Positions 32,400 to 43,770 of a stretch of DNA of 64,000 bases are shown in pieces. The notes beneath the pieces are model-generated. The model saw only the letters and a list, made by a program, of their open reading frames with translations, did not search any database and was not told the origin of the DNA. The DNA lies in assembly GCF_027887165.1 (NCBI RefSeq), contig NC_077227.1, forward strand, positions 550,066,305 to 550,130,304, written 5' to 3'. This DNA is from Monodelphis domestica (lineage: Eukaryota > Chordata > Mammalia > Didelphimorphia > Didelphidae). Within the stretch, counting starts at the first letter, position 1. The number at the start of each line of letters is the position of its first letter. The position numbers were made by a program, and so were the translations under genes.

Positions 32400-32700
32400 G
32401 CAATCATAATAATAACTTTCATTTCTATAGCACTTTTTAAAGTTTACAATTTTTTTTCATAAGAAGCCTCAAGAAAGTAATTTAATTCCCCTTGTACTCC
32501 CTTTCTTCATATGTAAAATAGGGGAAGAAAGTTTAGATAATATAGCTTCTGAGGTCCCATCCAGAACCTCAAGTTGATAATAATTATGCAGGGAAACTAT
32601 AACTGAAAAACTAACATTTTCTCAGGGTTACACAAGAAGAATCTAATCCAAATTTCAAACTAGGTCTCCTTATTTCAATTGTTCTCCTCCTTCTAACACA
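32400..32700 (-). mobile_element. MIR3-like fragments
   Basis: 'taacttt catttctatagcactttttaaagtttacaat' and a later 'gggttacacaagaagaatctaatccaaatttcaaactaggtctcc' resemble the complement of a CORE-SINE tail and head. The middle differs. Confidence 0.4.
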
Positions 32701-32734
32701 ATCTATAAAACCTAATCAAATGAATATTGCTAAT

Positions 32735-32830
32735 AATGACTAATATTTATATAGTGCTTTGAAGTTTGTAAAGTGCTTAACATGCTTCATTTCATTGGCT
32801 ATTAGCTTCATTGTTTTAGATATTCATTCT
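32735..32830 (-). mobile_element. MIR3-type SINE tail
   Basis: 'gactaatatttatatagtgctttgaagtttgtaaagtgctt...catttcattgg' is a good match to the complement of the MIR3/THER tail. Confidence 0.6.
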
Positions 32831-33029
32831 CCAAATCATGTACTATTGTGAGATGGCTGTACTTTCTTTACCCTACTATCACATATATTTAGGCATATAT
32901 ACTTAAAAACATACAGACACCCCTTACTCTCCACATTATTTTTTATTAATTTACTAAACATCCACCAAACTATATGTGACTAGTTTACAATATTATATAG
33001 CATAATTTACTATACTATATTTTAACAAT

Positions 33030-33300
33030 AGAATTTATCTCCTGAATGATGCCCAAACTTCTTAGCTTTATTATCAAAATCCTTCACAATATCACCTTTT
33101 TCCGGCTAAGTCTCCCATTCTGTCTGCTTAACAAAACTACCTCCCACCAAACTGGACTGCTTGTGTTTGTACTTTTCCACTCCCCACCTACTTGTTCTTA
33201 TTCAGTGAAAAGGATCTTTTCTAGAAAGACCTACACTAAACCTGGCGATTACATGTTCTACCTCATTGAGTGGGCATTCTAGAAGGGTAACAAACTCTTT
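33030..33300 (+). mobile_element. L2-like fragment
   Basis: 'gcccaaacttcttagctttattatcaaaatccttcacaatatcacc' fits the L2 3' UTR pattern, with 'accaaactggactgcttg' following. Weak. Confidence 0.4.
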
Positions 33301-33955
33301 TTGTTTCTCAGAGAATGATCAACCTTATATACTCCAGGTACTTATTCCTCACTAATCAGAGATGTATGGTAAATATAGACTATGTAATCAAATTTAGCTC
33401 TGAGCCCCCACCTACTAGAAATATCACTTTTTCTCCCTAACCTTCCTAACTACCTCTTTCCTTTGCTATAGTTTGCTAAGGTTTGGTCTTGTAAAAACAG
33501 AACATTCTTAACCAAATACAACATTTTACTCTTTGCATGGGATCAATAACAGATAATTTTAAATATATGTAATAAAATGACTACTGTGTAAATTCCCCTA
33601 AACCTAGGCCATCCATAGATCACTCTGAACCCAAGATTCCCAAGAGAGACACTTGTTAGTTTGTTTAATACAGCTTTTCATCCTATAAGCAGGCCAAGGA
33701 GTGTAAGAAATATAACAGACTTGCCAAATGATTGGTTCACATATGCAATAGGCTTAGTGTTAGAGAGAGGACATGGGAATTCTTGATCTGTATGTTGGCT
33801 CCTCCTTGTGGCACAAGACATAGGCTCAGTGGGAGACAGAATTTCTTATGACCCATACTCTACTTTTTTTAATGTTCTGTAACTCACATACAACACCAAC
33901 TACCTGTTAATGCATCTTGCTCATTACAAATGGAACCTTGAAATCTAGGCAAGAG
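33301..33955. other. No recognised feature
   Basis: Unassigned, pyrimidine-rich in the left half. No coding signal. Confidence 0.45.
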
Positions 33956-34395
33956 CAGACTAGTACACTTTTTTGGTCCTACCATCTTGCTTCCTCTGTC
34001 TACCTTACTCCTTCCTTGCCCTTGAGTTCACTTCAATTTTCTGATTGCAAAGAGAAATGTCACATCATTTCTCTTATTTACTGTCCCTTCAGTCTCCCTG
34101 ACTTTTTGCCTTTATGGTTAAAGTCAATTCAGTACAGAGAACTATGTCCATTAGGTACAGATATTAAACTTCTTATAGAGCCATCCTTCTAGCACTACTT
34201 CAAATGCTACATGATTCCTAAAAAACTTCCCTGATTGACATTTCTGTAAAGAATCTATTTGTTATATAATGTCACAGCACTCTATATTCCTTTATTCAAT
34301 TTTTATCATGTTAATTTGTGTACACAGCTTATCACCCCTACTTCTCATAACCCATTACAATGCCTGGGACATACAAAGAGTTTAATGAATGAAAA
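33956..34395 (+). mobile_element. L2 3' end
   Basis: 'ggtcctaccatcttgcttcctctg', 'tcaaatgctacatgattcctaaaaaacttccctgattgac', 'ttgtgtacacagcttatc' and 'aatgcctgggacatacaaagagtttaatgaatg' keep the L2 3' UTR order. Confidence 0.55.
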
Positions 34396-34560
34396 ACCAT
34401 TTATTAAGTTCCAAGTACAAGAGATAAAAAAAAGAAAATATATAAAGTTCCTGAAGACAAACTCATATTCTAATCTAAGAAGACAACACATTCCATAATA
34501 TTCAGCTTCAGATCAAATTAAAAGTTCCCAAAGTCCCAAGGATGGAAATGCAAATTATAT
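34396..34560 (-). mobile_element. L2 terminal fragment, reverse strand
   Basis: 'aaaaccatttattaagttccaagtacaagag' and 'cctgaagacaaactcatattctaatctaag' resemble the complement of the L2 terminus; it directly abuts the + strand L2 end. Confidence 0.4.
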
Positions 34561-35469
34561 GGTAGTGCTCATGGTTATGGGAGGGCAGCCAGGTTACAAG
34601 GTCAGGAAGACTTCATGATGTAGTGGCAAAGTAGATAATAAGATGTGGTAGTCCTCCATCTTACTAAAAGGATCATAGTTGGTGACTGTTCAAAAAAAAA
34701 AACTCTAGAAATAGCCAAATCTTATCCAAAAGTAGAAGTGAAAGGATGCATGCAGCCTGTTATCACTGGGAAATAGAGAAGGAGCAGTGAGATCTGGTTG
34801 GAGCTGAAATTCTCACTTCTGAACTGAAGTGGTGGAAATGGACTGGGGCAGTGTCCATTCAGAAAAGAAGAAAAAGTTCAAAAGGAAGGTTTGGGTAGAA
34901 GGAGGTTTCTTGATGATTTTTCTCATTTTATACATTAGATAGGATTTGGAGGCCATAGAGTGGGGAACTAAGCAATGAAGGAAAGAGAAAAGTACTCCTA
35001 ACAGAGCCTCTTCCTGAATGAGTAATAAATATGAATAGATATTTATCAAAAGAAATAATAAATAACTTTAGAGAACTAGGAAATTAGAGGAGAAAATTAA
35101 TAGACTTGTACTACTCTGAAAAAGAAAAGTTTTGAGCTTAGAGAGTTCAGTTGCATTTTTGTTGTCTCATTAAGCTTCCATATTCACCCATCACATTTAC
35201 AAGCATACATTGGATGATTTAGCCTCCTATAGTATAGAACTGAAACTACTTTGCAAAATTCCCTCAACCTTTCTTCTCTCTTTCTCAAAAAATTTCTTAG
35301 TATGATCATATTTCTTTCATTATTATTTCAGAGGAATAGGTATCCCCATTTCTAGCTAAAATGAAGCTGCCATCAACCCAAGTTTAATTTCATTTCTTTA
35401 CATGTTTCCTTTGGTATATCTCTAATTAATCATTCATCTCTGATGTTTCTTCAATTTAAGCCTCTCCAC
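34561..35469. other. No recognised feature
   Basis: About 900 bases with no nameable repeat and no gene. Small frames have no supporting signal. Confidence 0.45.
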
Positions 35470-36311
35470 TGTGTATTTGAGGGGTTGTTTATTTGTATTT
35501 GAGGGGTTCAGTTTTTCAGTATAGAGATGGGGAAAGAGAGGAGAATCTCCCTTCTCAAAGCTGGGTTCAGGGGAGACAGCTGATGTTTAGGGTTGGCTCA
35601 GATAAAGGAGAAGGGGTTTGAAGATTTCCCCCTTATGCCTTCCCTCCTTATATAAGGCTGCTCTCCCAGATTTGCTCTTGTCCCTCTTGTCCTCCCTCCA
35701 CTACTCAGGAACAAAAGGTCTCCCCTTGATCTGTTCACTCACACTTTATTCATAGCTTGGGGAACAGACAACTTTTAATGTCAACTCAATCAGGTTAATA
35801 CAAAGGAATAACTAGCAGAGAAAGAATGGGAGAGGAAAGTGGATAAAAGGGGGTCCCTGCCTCTATCTAAAACCCTTTTCCCTCCCTCCTCAAGTTTGGG
35901 TAGGGGAACTCAAGGCTTGGCAGTCTGAGCCCCCTAAGAGAAAGTCAGGTTGACTCACCCTGGGTTTTGCCCCTTGGCCACAGTTCAGACTCAGGGCAAC
36001 AGGAGCTGAAGTAAAGTAGGACAGAGATTTAAAATGTCTTTCTCAGGTTTCCTCTTCAATATTCTTTTCAATTGGGAAATATTGGGGGGAAAGATTTCTA
36101 GTCACAGACAGGAAAAAGTGAGTAACCCTCAGGAGAAAGTCTTTTTCAACCTTCTCTCTTCAGCTTCTCCTGACTGAGAGACCAACTCCTCTCCCAGCCA
36201 GAATCTTCTCCTCCTCTAGATTCTGAACTCCCGAGGCCCCTCCCCCATCAAAGTGATCAGTTCCACACACACTATTCACCCTGAAATTTTTCTTATGTGC
36301 CCTCTGTCACA
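35470..36311 (-). mobile_element. LTR of a fossil retrovirus (3' LTR by position)
   Basis: On the minus strand the segment opens TGTGACAGAGGG and closes AATACACA, so the ends are TG...CA. A polyadenylation signal AATAAA (minus strand) lies at 35745-35750, leaving a U5-like part of about 270 bp. Immediately outside the TGTGACAG end is the purine-rich AGGAAATGGAGGATT, placed as a polypurine tract would be. The integrase piece at 37.7-38.1 kb lies on the same strand upstream. No second LTR was found, so the family is not named. Confidence 0.55.
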
Positions 36312-38124
36312 AATCCTCCATTTCCTATTGTTCGCGTGGTGCCCAATTGGCCCATGGCAGTAACTTACCTTCTATGTCTATTTTAATCTATGTTAGTTAT
36401 TGTTCCCATCTAACCTCCCCTTCCCAAAATAAAAATCTTATCCTGATCTGTCTATTTGCTAATCTAAGGTTCTATTTTATACTAAAACTGAGTTGTGGGA
36501 AGAGGGTTAGGATTATGTGCCAACAAAGTTTTACAATATAACAATTTCTTATTACAAAGGTCATTTGTATTGCAATCAATAGAAAAATCAACACTTAAGT
36601 AAAATTGAACTATCCTATGCCTTATGTAATACTAATTCCAATGTCACAATTCATAACAATTAGATATATGTTAACTTGTATCTAAATGAAATCTGATTTG
36701 TTCTGTTCCTATGTACCTCTCTCTAGTTATAACATTCTCTTTTCCATCCTAAATTATTCTGTCCCTATCTGTTAATGGTTAGTATTTTAGCTCTCTCCTT
36801 TCTATCTATATTAGTGAATTAGATCATTATTATACTACACATTTACATGTCTATTATTTGTACACATTTACATATGTCACATGTTATTTATATACATATA
36901 TAAACATCCTCTGATAGTAGAGATCTATTTACAGATTTACAATTTATGGGTTGTCCTTATTTATGGCACAGCCCTTAATGTCAGTGGGAAATTTGTTCAT
37001 GTTCTAGATATGTCATGGTGGATGCATACTTACTCCTTTTCAGGAAATCCTCTTCTCAAGTTGCCTGAAGATTTATCCTTCATTCTTCCTATGTTGATTC
37101 CAATGTGCATGTGAATGTAATTCCCTATATGTGAAGTTAATGTAATAGACAATTAATCTTACATGACCCATTTTCTGCAGTTCATTCCCCATAATGTCTT
37201 TGATTCAAAGTTCTTTCCAGTTGTCAATGTGTCTTCCATCCTTTGGTACTTCTTGAATTAGTCACTGGTCTGGATATTTTCATCTTTACAGCATACATAC
37301 TTGTCAGTCATCTCACCTTGAAAGATGATCTCAGATAGCTGGAACTACAGGATCATGTGTGTGTAAGATTAATATGTGCGTGCATGTAAGAGTGAATATG
37401 TTGATACATGTGAGTGAAACTTTATACAGGATATTTGTGCCATCGTCATGTGCGCAAGTGAGATTTTTTATGTATGTAATGAATGTAGGTATCTTTCTTA
37501 ATAATGTGTTTGTAAGGTAATTATTATATTCCCTTGTGGTTGATTGTAAAGGTTAATGATATTTTAGTCTAGGCTTGAGATGGAGATTTGTACATATGTT
37601 TACTAATTCTAAGGGATTCTAAATTCACCCAAATAAACTTCCAGATTTCACAAGGAACATTTCTCCTGTGTTTCACAGGCTACACTAATCCTCCCGATCT
37701 AACTAACCCAAATTTACACTATCTGTGTTGGGCTTTATTGTATTTTGGTTTCACTATCTCTGTTTAGTATCTCTATTTCTTCTTGTGGGATTTTGTTGTA
37801 TTCATGAGCTCTATTGTGACATAGGTTTACACTATGTTTATTTATCAAGGGTTCTTCTTGGGGCATCTGTGTTTGAATGGATTCTTGGGCTTCCATTAAG
37901 TTGTGTTTTGTCATGTTATGATGGGTGTAGTGATGTTTAACATGAAATGTGTGAAACCAAGAATCTTTTCCTATTACTTTGATCAATGTAGGAGTGGTGA
38001 GAACTACATCATATGGGCCAATTGATCTGGGCTCTGAGGGTTTGTCTTTGGTAAAATTTTTCACGTATACTTTGTCCCCTGGTCTGATATTATGTAATGA
38101 GAAATCTAGTGGGACCCTTTGCAC
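36312..38124 (-). mobile_element. Internal part of a fossil class I-like retrovirus (pol end and decayed remainder)
   Basis: At 37735-38124 the minus strand encodes the C-terminal part of a retroviral integrase: 'RPGDKVYVKNF' and 'GPYDVVLTTPTLIKV' followed by 'WFHTFHVKHH'. This is the pattern of gammaretrovirus-like integrase tails (GPYxVLLTTPTAVKV, WIHxSHVK). The 1.4 kb between it and the LTR is where env would be, but I cannot recognise it. The element is an incomplete, broken fossil; sequence to the right of 38124 belongs to another repeat. Confidence 0.7.
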
Positions 38125-38127
38125 AAA

Positions 38128-38330
38128 CTCAGAATCTCAGAGGTAAAAGACTTGGAGTAACATCTTGTTCATCCCATATATTAAAAAACAATTGTTATGT
38201 TTTATTTTTCCATCAATTTCCTTTCTGATCATATTGAACTTCTCACAATGGAGCATCTGCCCTCCACCAGTAAGCTCCCCCTTGTAAGGAAGAACAAAAT
38301 TAAGAAGAAAAAATATGACCAAAACATTAA
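38128..38330 (-). mobile_element. CR1/L3-like fragment
   Basis: 'cagaatctcagaggtaaaagacttggagtaacatcttgttcatccc' resembles the complement of the CR1/L3 3' end. Confidence 0.4.
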
Positions 38331-38440
38331 TTAATGAATGAAATATTTATTAAGAACTCACTTTGTGCAAATCATTGTGTGAAACCTTGAATATACCATG
38401 GAAAGGAAAGACAATTAAAAGGTTACAGTTGTTAGTCTGA
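38331..38440 (-). mobile_element. L2 terminal fragment, reverse strand
   Basis: 'gaaatatttattaagaactcactttgtgcaaatcattgtg' fits the complement of the L2 terminus. Confidence 0.35.
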
Positions 38441-39164
38441 TTGGCAATCCTAGGATCTTTAGAGTGCAGCAGGAGAAGTGGATGGTAATGTTTCTAATCA
38501 GTAAAATGACTGATAAAAATCTGTTCATTTCTGATGTTAAACCATTTGGAATTGCAGTTGACAGGATGCCTTTACAAAGTGGTTGCTTCCCAGAACAATG
38601 GCTGAGGGCATTCTACTGGAAACATTACTCTTCTCAAGGATCTTGGGTTTATGGTAGTTGGCTATCTCTATCAGAGTCTGAGGGAAGAAGATCCTCAAGA
38701 TGATGGTGATAGTTTGACTTGCTTGAAACATGCTGCCTTTGGTCTCTCTTAGGGTACCTTAATGCTTCAAGTAAGTTAGCCTGTCTGCACTTTGTGTGGT
38801 AGTTGTTTGGCAACTGATAAGAATGGCTAGTCCTATCTTCAAGGAGTTTCTTTCCTATGACTATATCCTTCAGATATGAGGGTTAGGCTAGAAGCAGCAC
38901 CTGCAGCTGGAAGGTACTGTCAGTCCCAGAGATCCAATGCTATTCTGTCTTCTGGTGGTAGTTGATAAGCAGTTATTGCTGGTGATAATGAGGAAGGGAT
39001 TCCCCATCTTCACAATGATTTCTCTTCTCAATGATAGCTATAGAGATGTGCTAGAAGCCTAGTGGTTTATAAGGCACTGCTCTCCCAAGACTCTTACACT
39101 AATGGTTTTTATTAAGTGCCTACTGGGTATCAGGTGCTTTACTAGGCATTATATATATAAATGT
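38441..39164. other. No recognised feature
   Basis: No gene is evident. A 'tttttattaagtgcctactgggtatcaggtgctttactagg' L2-end-like stretch lies at about 39106-39148. Confidence 0.4.
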
Positions 39165-39275
39165 AGAGGCAGCTAGATGGCACCGTGAAGAGAATCCCCA
39201 GCTTGGAGTCAGGAAATCTCATCTTTCTGAGTTCAGCTACAGCCTCGGATATTTATTAACTGTGTGGCCAGAAAA
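39165..39275 (+). mobile_element. MAR1/WSINE-type SINE head
   Basis: 'gaggcagctagatggcaccgtgaagagaatccccagcttggagtcaggaa', 'ctgagttcagctacagcctcgg' and 'attaactgtgtggcc' give the head with the B-box region. The 3' part is missing. Confidence 0.65.
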
Positions 39276-39624
39276 ATTTCAATGGGGGATAAGAACTTGT
39301 GTCCCATCAGAACTTTAATGTCTTTCAAAGGGTGCCAAGGCATTAAACAAGAAAAATCATCAAAAACAGAAGTCCTGAAAGTTGGCTGGTTGGGTTCTGC
39401 ATGTTTTCAGTGAGGAAAGAGAATGAAAAGAAGAAGGAATACACTAATCTAAAAAGGAAGAAGAAAGAAGTAAAACACTATTTTTCCTTCTTAGTATTTA
39501 TAAGATAAGGAATATATCAATATAGAGGAAGTGGTGAGACATGGTATCAAGTGAACCTTGGTTTTATTTGAGATGGGAAAAAGTGGATTGAACAGACACA
39601 ACACAAAAAATTTAATTAAAAATA
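39276..39624. other. No recognised feature
   Basis: Unassigned A-rich sequence; no coding signal. Confidence 0.45.
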
Positions 39625-39705
39625 TATCCATTCTTGTAACCAAAGAAAAATGTTCTAAATTGACTAATTAAGTAAAATTTTAAAAATAAATAAAAATATT
39701 TCCAA
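39625..39705 (+). mobile_element. L1 3' tail fragment
   Basis: 'attcttgtaaccaaagaaaaatgttctaaattgactaattaag' closely matches the last bases of L1 copy A (12720-12760), followed by an A-rich tail. Confidence 0.65.
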
Positions 39706-39856
39706 TTCAACAACAAAAACAAAATATGTAAACATAGAAAAGATATGGTGGTCAAGACAGGATAAAACTGGGAGGGAAAATTTGAAGAATAAAGTTAAAT
39801 ATCTACAATCTAAGGAAATACCTATAATGGATTGTAAATAAATACTGCTATACATT

Positions 39857-40097
39857 TTGTTGTTCAATCATTTCATTTATATCTGACCCCATTTGGGGTC
39901 TTTTTGGAGGGGGGCAAAGATACTGGAGTGTTTTTCCATTTTCTTCTCTAATTCACTTTATAGATGAGGAAACTGAAGCAAATAGAGTTAAGTGACTTGT
40001 TCAGAGTCACACAGCTAGTAACTGTCTGAAGTGGATTTGAACTCAGGTCTTCATGACTTCCAACTCAACACTCTATCCACTGATCCATAAAGCTGCC
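39857..40097 (-). mobile_element. MAR1-type SINE, nearly full length
   Basis: 'ttgttgttcaatcatttcatttat', 'gaccccatttggggtc', 'ggcaaagatactggagtg', 'gatgaggaaactgaagcaaa', 'cacacagctagtaactgtctgaag' and 'ctctatccactgatcc' are in the order of the complement of MAR1. Confidence 0.85.
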
Positions 40098-40489
40098 CTA
40101 GTATTATGCAAAATAAATGATAAGAGAGGACATTTAAAGTAATCCTGGACAGTGTTGTAGTCTAAAGTGAGAAGAAACAAGAGAACATTTTACAAAAGAA
40201 CTGTAATATTGTAATGAAAAATCATATTGACAGACAGTAACTGATGAATTCATTGATTAACCATGACTGCAGTGGTGACAAAGAGCTAATGGATTCAAGA
40301 TACAGAAGGAAACATACATTTTTGCACATGGCCACAATAGGTCTATTTTGCTTCACCGGTTTCTTTGTTAAAATAATTTTTCCCTCAATTTTATATTGGG
40401 GAAAGAGGAGTTTTTAGAGAAGAGAGGAAAGTTTAATAAGAGTGATGCCAAAAAGAAAAGAACAGGAGCTTTGAAACATTTACATATGT
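40098..40489. other. No recognised feature
   Basis: No gene or repeat that I can name. Confidence 0.45.
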
Positions 40490-40530
40490 GTGTGTATACA
40501 TATATATATATATGTATATATATATATTTT
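40490..40530. repeat. (TA)n-rich microsatellite
   Basis: Alternating TG/TA then TA, directly before the T-rich lead of a SINE1. Confidence 0.85.
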
Positions 40531-40677
40531 TAACACTTATCTTCCATCTTGGAATCAATCTTTTATATAGGGGTTAAGTGACTTGCACAACTAAGAAATG
40601 TCTGAGGTCAAATCTGAACTCATAACCTCCCATCTCTAGGCCTGACTCTCAATCTACTGAGCCATCTAGCTGCCCCA
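40531..40677 (-). mobile_element. SINE1, internally shortened
   Basis: 'taacacttatcttccatcttggaatcaat', 'gggttaagtgacttgcac', 'gaggtcaaatctgaactcataacctcccatctctaggcctgactctcaat' and 'gccatctagctgcccc'. About 60 bases of the usual body are missing. Confidence 0.85.
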
Positions 40678-40914
40678 ACATTTTTTAAAATGTATAGAAA
40701 AGAACAAAAATTAGTTTTAAAAGACAGAACAAACATGGCAGTTTTGAAAGGCACTATGGAACTAACATATACTTTCAATAATTAAAATGTGTAAAATAGT
40801 GATTCATAGCTATACATAAAAATCATTTTGTGTTTTTACTAGGTTTATGGAACTGTCCTTTTAGTATTTCAGTTCCAAAAAATTTTCAAGCTTTATTTTT
40901 AAGAAAATAATTTT

Positions 40915-41000
40915 GGCAGCAATGTTGAAGATGGATTGAAATGGGGAGAGGCTTGAGACAAGGGTACCAATTAATAAGCTATTTCAATACTCTGAAAGAC
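40915..41000 (-). mobile_element. L2 fragment, reverse strand
   Basis: 'tggcagcaatgttgaagatggattgaaatggggagaggcttgagac' and 'ataagctatttcaatactc' follow the complement of L2. Confidence 0.5.
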
Positions 41001-41179
41001 ATCTGTCCTTTTAAAGGGGCCCAAACCAAGATGGAAGCTGTATTAATTAAAATGGAGGGATGTGATATCAGAGTTATCACCCAACTGTTCAGAGAAAAGA
41101 GTAAAGTGTATTTTCTCAATTATTATGCATTATTATACTCATGTTAATTTTCCTTACTTTGTCTTTTTTAAAATAATTT

Positions 41180-41482
41180 TGCATTTTTTTTAGTGATTGC
41201 AAATATTGTTTTGCCAGAGATTTGCCACTCATTTCTGCCTAAGTCTTAGGTCACATAAGTCTTATCATGAAGTATAATTTATCTATCCATTCTCCACTCC
41301 ATGATCAAACTACTTTGTTTCCAAATAGTTGCTACTATTAAAAGAGCTAGTATTTATGTCTTTGAGTATATGAGATGTTATTTTTTGTGTTTGACTTCTT
41401 TGGGAGGCATATGTCCAATGGTAAAATAACTAGGTCAGAGGTATGGACATTTTATTCGCTTTTTAGGGCAAAATTTCAAAAT
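41180..41482 (-). mobile_element. Old L1 fragment, left part; includes left copy of a 112-bp direct repeat
   Basis: 'tatctatccattctccactcc', 'ctttgtttccaaatagttgctactatt' and 'gacttctttgggaggcatatgtccaatgg...' follow the complement of the L1 ORF2 C-terminal region. The last 112 bases (41371-41482) recur at 43495-43607. Confidence 0.6.
41371..41482 (+). repeat. 112-bp direct repeat, left copy
   Basis: By hand alignment about 90 percent identical (roughly 11 differences) to 43495-43607. It shares 'ttttgtgtttgacttctttgg' (with flanking mismatches) and 'gtatggacattttattcgc'. It brackets a 2-kb insert. Confidence 0.88.
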
Positions 41483-41949
41483 AGGAGATAAATGAAGAGA
41501 GAAAATAGAAGGAGGATCACTGTCCTCTCTTACTTATGGAGAGGGGCAAACAAGATTAACTCACTAGATAAATGAATATCTCCAGTGAGGGGTTGAAAAG
41601 AAATATGGAGGCAAAGGGATGTGAGGAAAGCTGAAAGTCTATGGAGAGATGGCTGTGTCTCTACTTCCCCAAGGATAGCTGACCGTGAAGCTAAGGATCA
41701 CACAGAGAGAAAGAGAAGGCATCTGTCTACTTCTCTTCCCTCAAATGTGGGCTCAAACTGCTGGGAGGATGTGATTACCCATATAGCCCCTTTCAGGAGT
41801 AAGGCTCTTTCTTATGAGACCCTTCCCTTAACCCCTAGTGACAAGCTGGCTCTTTGCTTGTCCCAGTTGAAACAAAGGTTCCACTTTTTGATCTTGTGCC
41901 CACACACACACAACCTCAATCTTTCAAGCAACCTTCAATATTTAATTGA

Positions 41950-41965
41950 CAGTAACTGGAATTTA
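41950..41965 (+). repeat. Target-site duplication of SINE1, left copy
   Basis: CAGTAACTGGAATTTA; the right copy at 42176-42191 has one difference. Confidence 0.88.
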
Positions 41966-42175
41966 AAAAATATATTTTTTTTAAACCCTTACCTTCTGTC
42001 TTGGAGTTAATACTGTGTGTTGGCTCCAAGGCAGAAGAGTGGTAAAGACTAGGCAATGGGGGTCAAGTGACTTGCCCAGGGTCACACAGCTGGGAAGTGT
42101 ATGAGGCCAGATTTGAACCTAGTACCTCCCATCTCTAGGCCTGGCCCTCAATCCACTGAACTACCCAGCTGCCCC
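41966..42175 (-). mobile_element. SINE1, full length
   Basis: T-rich lead, 'taaacccttaccttctgtcttggag', 'gactaggcaatgggggtcaagtgacttgcccagggtcacacag', 'ccagatttgaacctagtacc' and 'ccactgaactacccagctgcccc'. Near consensus with a 16-bp duplication, so one of the younger insertions. Confidence 0.94.
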
Positions 42176-42191
42176 CAGTAACTGAAATTTA
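42176..42191 (+). repeat. Target-site duplication of SINE1, right copy
   Basis: CAGTAACTGAAATTTA, pairing with 41950-41965. Confidence 0.88.
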
Positions 42192-43494
42192 TTTTTAAAC
42201 GGATGGGAATGAAGGCAGGAGAGATCAGGAAACAGGATGGAGGGTGTCTGGAGAGCCCTAAAAAATGTAAATTCAAGAGATGTTTGAAATCCAAGATCCT
42301 TTGGCCAGAGGCTTGGTGCCCCACAGCCTTTTGGTCAAACACCCTGTTCCTTATCTCTTAACCTTACACTAACTTGAGCTAAATCTTTAATATCTAATCA
42401 GAGAATGAAGGAAAGGGGAGAAAGTAGGTTGGTCCCTGTCTCAGAGTCCAACAGAATCTTAGTCAATCTTGAGTAGCAGTAGTCTAATGGTGAGGTGATT
42501 TATGGATTTTCTAGCTGGAGACAGGTATATAACAAGGTAGAATCAGGATCTTGTCCCCCTGGCCTCAGGAATCTCTCTCTGACCCTTAGGAAGTATTCCT
42601 GGCAATTTCCTTCCCAGGCTGGAAATCCCATCAATTCCTTCAGAATTTTCTCAGTTCCTCTTCTCCAGCATCTTGTGGAGAAGAGAGAAATTACAAGACA
42701 TGCAGCAAGAGAAGAAGTTGGAGATTGATCAGGAAAGGAAAATTCCATTTGGGGAGTGTGACCTGGAAACAGTTGAAGGCAAGAGCCAACCACTGGACTG
42801 TTTTTCTGGGCTTGGTAGCTAATGGTGGTGACTTTGAAGGAAAAAGCTGGGTTTATCTCTGGGACTTGGGATAATCCAACTGGAGGTGGCCTGGCTGATT
42901 TGAAGGCAGAAGAAGAAGGACAATAGTCCATATCGCTCTCTCTGACTTGCTCTGTTTCATGCTAGTGACTAAATTGCCATTTTCCTCAATATCCTCCAAC
43001 CTAAGACTCACTGTATATAATAGGGAAACCTCCACCCCTCTTACCTTCATCCTCTATCTTATCCTGTTTTCCCCAATAAACCCTTACTTGAGATAAAGAA
43101 GAGAAAAGAACATTTCCTCTGAAACATCATAGCTCACTCTGAGTGACTTAGAAGGAGGCTGAAGAAAAAGGGGGAAGGGGAAACTGAAGGGAAAAGAACA
43201 AGAAGGGAAGAAGTCCTTGGTACCTCCCAGAATTCCCTATAATCTCACCTGAGATTCCCAGCTGGGCGAGATCAGAATTTGTATTTAAACTGGCTATAAT
43301 GCCTACTTGTCTCTCATCTTCTGCTTCTAAGCACATGCGTCTCTCTACCTGGCATGCAAGATGAAGTGAGTAGGTTGTGAATGGGCTAATGTGCCGTAGG
43401 CACGTGCTTTTCTTATTTTGTATTTTATTTCCTTGATTTCTAATAATTGTTAATAAACCTCTAAAATATAATAACTTTTATTACAAGAGACTAA

Positions 43495-43607
43495 ATGAGA
43501 TGTTCCTTTTTGTGTTTGACTTCTTTGGGGGGCATATGCCCAATGGTAAGTTAACTGGGTCAGAGGTATGGACATTTTATTCGCATTTTAGGTCATAATT
43601 TCAAAAT
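43495..43607 (+). repeat. 112-bp direct repeat, right copy
   Basis: Pairs with 41371-41482. Old L1 complement sequence continues to its right ('gcttttcagatcaattaatagctctaccaa'). Confidence 0.88.
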
Positions 43608-43690
43608 GCTTTTCAGATCAATTAATAGCTCTACCAAGAGAACCATAGCACTTTACTGATGAGTGCTTGCTGAGTATATAGCACAAATAT
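43495..43690 (-). mobile_element. Old L1 fragment, right part
   Basis: Continues the L1 complement from the left part: after the shared block it reads 'cagatcaattaatagctctacc', which follows in L1. Confidence 0.55.
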
Positions 43691-43770
43691 TTCAATTAAC
43701 TCATGAAGAAACTGAGACATGAAGATGTTAAATAATTAAGCTAAGTTTGTGCCATTTCAAAGCCAGGAAA
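43640..43770 (-). mobile_element. MIR-like fragment
   Basis: 'caattaactcatgaagaaactgagacatgaag' and 'gtgccatttcaaagccagga' resemble a CORE-SINE complement. The left edge overlaps uncertainly with the L1 end. Confidence 0.35.

Larger units (their letters stand above)
41483..43494 (+). mobile_element. LTR-like insert (unclassified) bracketed by the 112-bp repeat
   Basis: About 1.8 kb apart from a nested SINE1. Near its right half a TATA-like 'tgtatataat' (about 43012) is followed some 60 bases later by CCAATAAACCC (about 43073), the spacing of a retroviral U3/R boundary and polyadenylation signal. A second TATTTAAA/AATAAA pair lies near 43280 and 43452. No coding domain was recognised. I call it LTR-like and give no family; it looks old. 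Confidence 0.4.
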
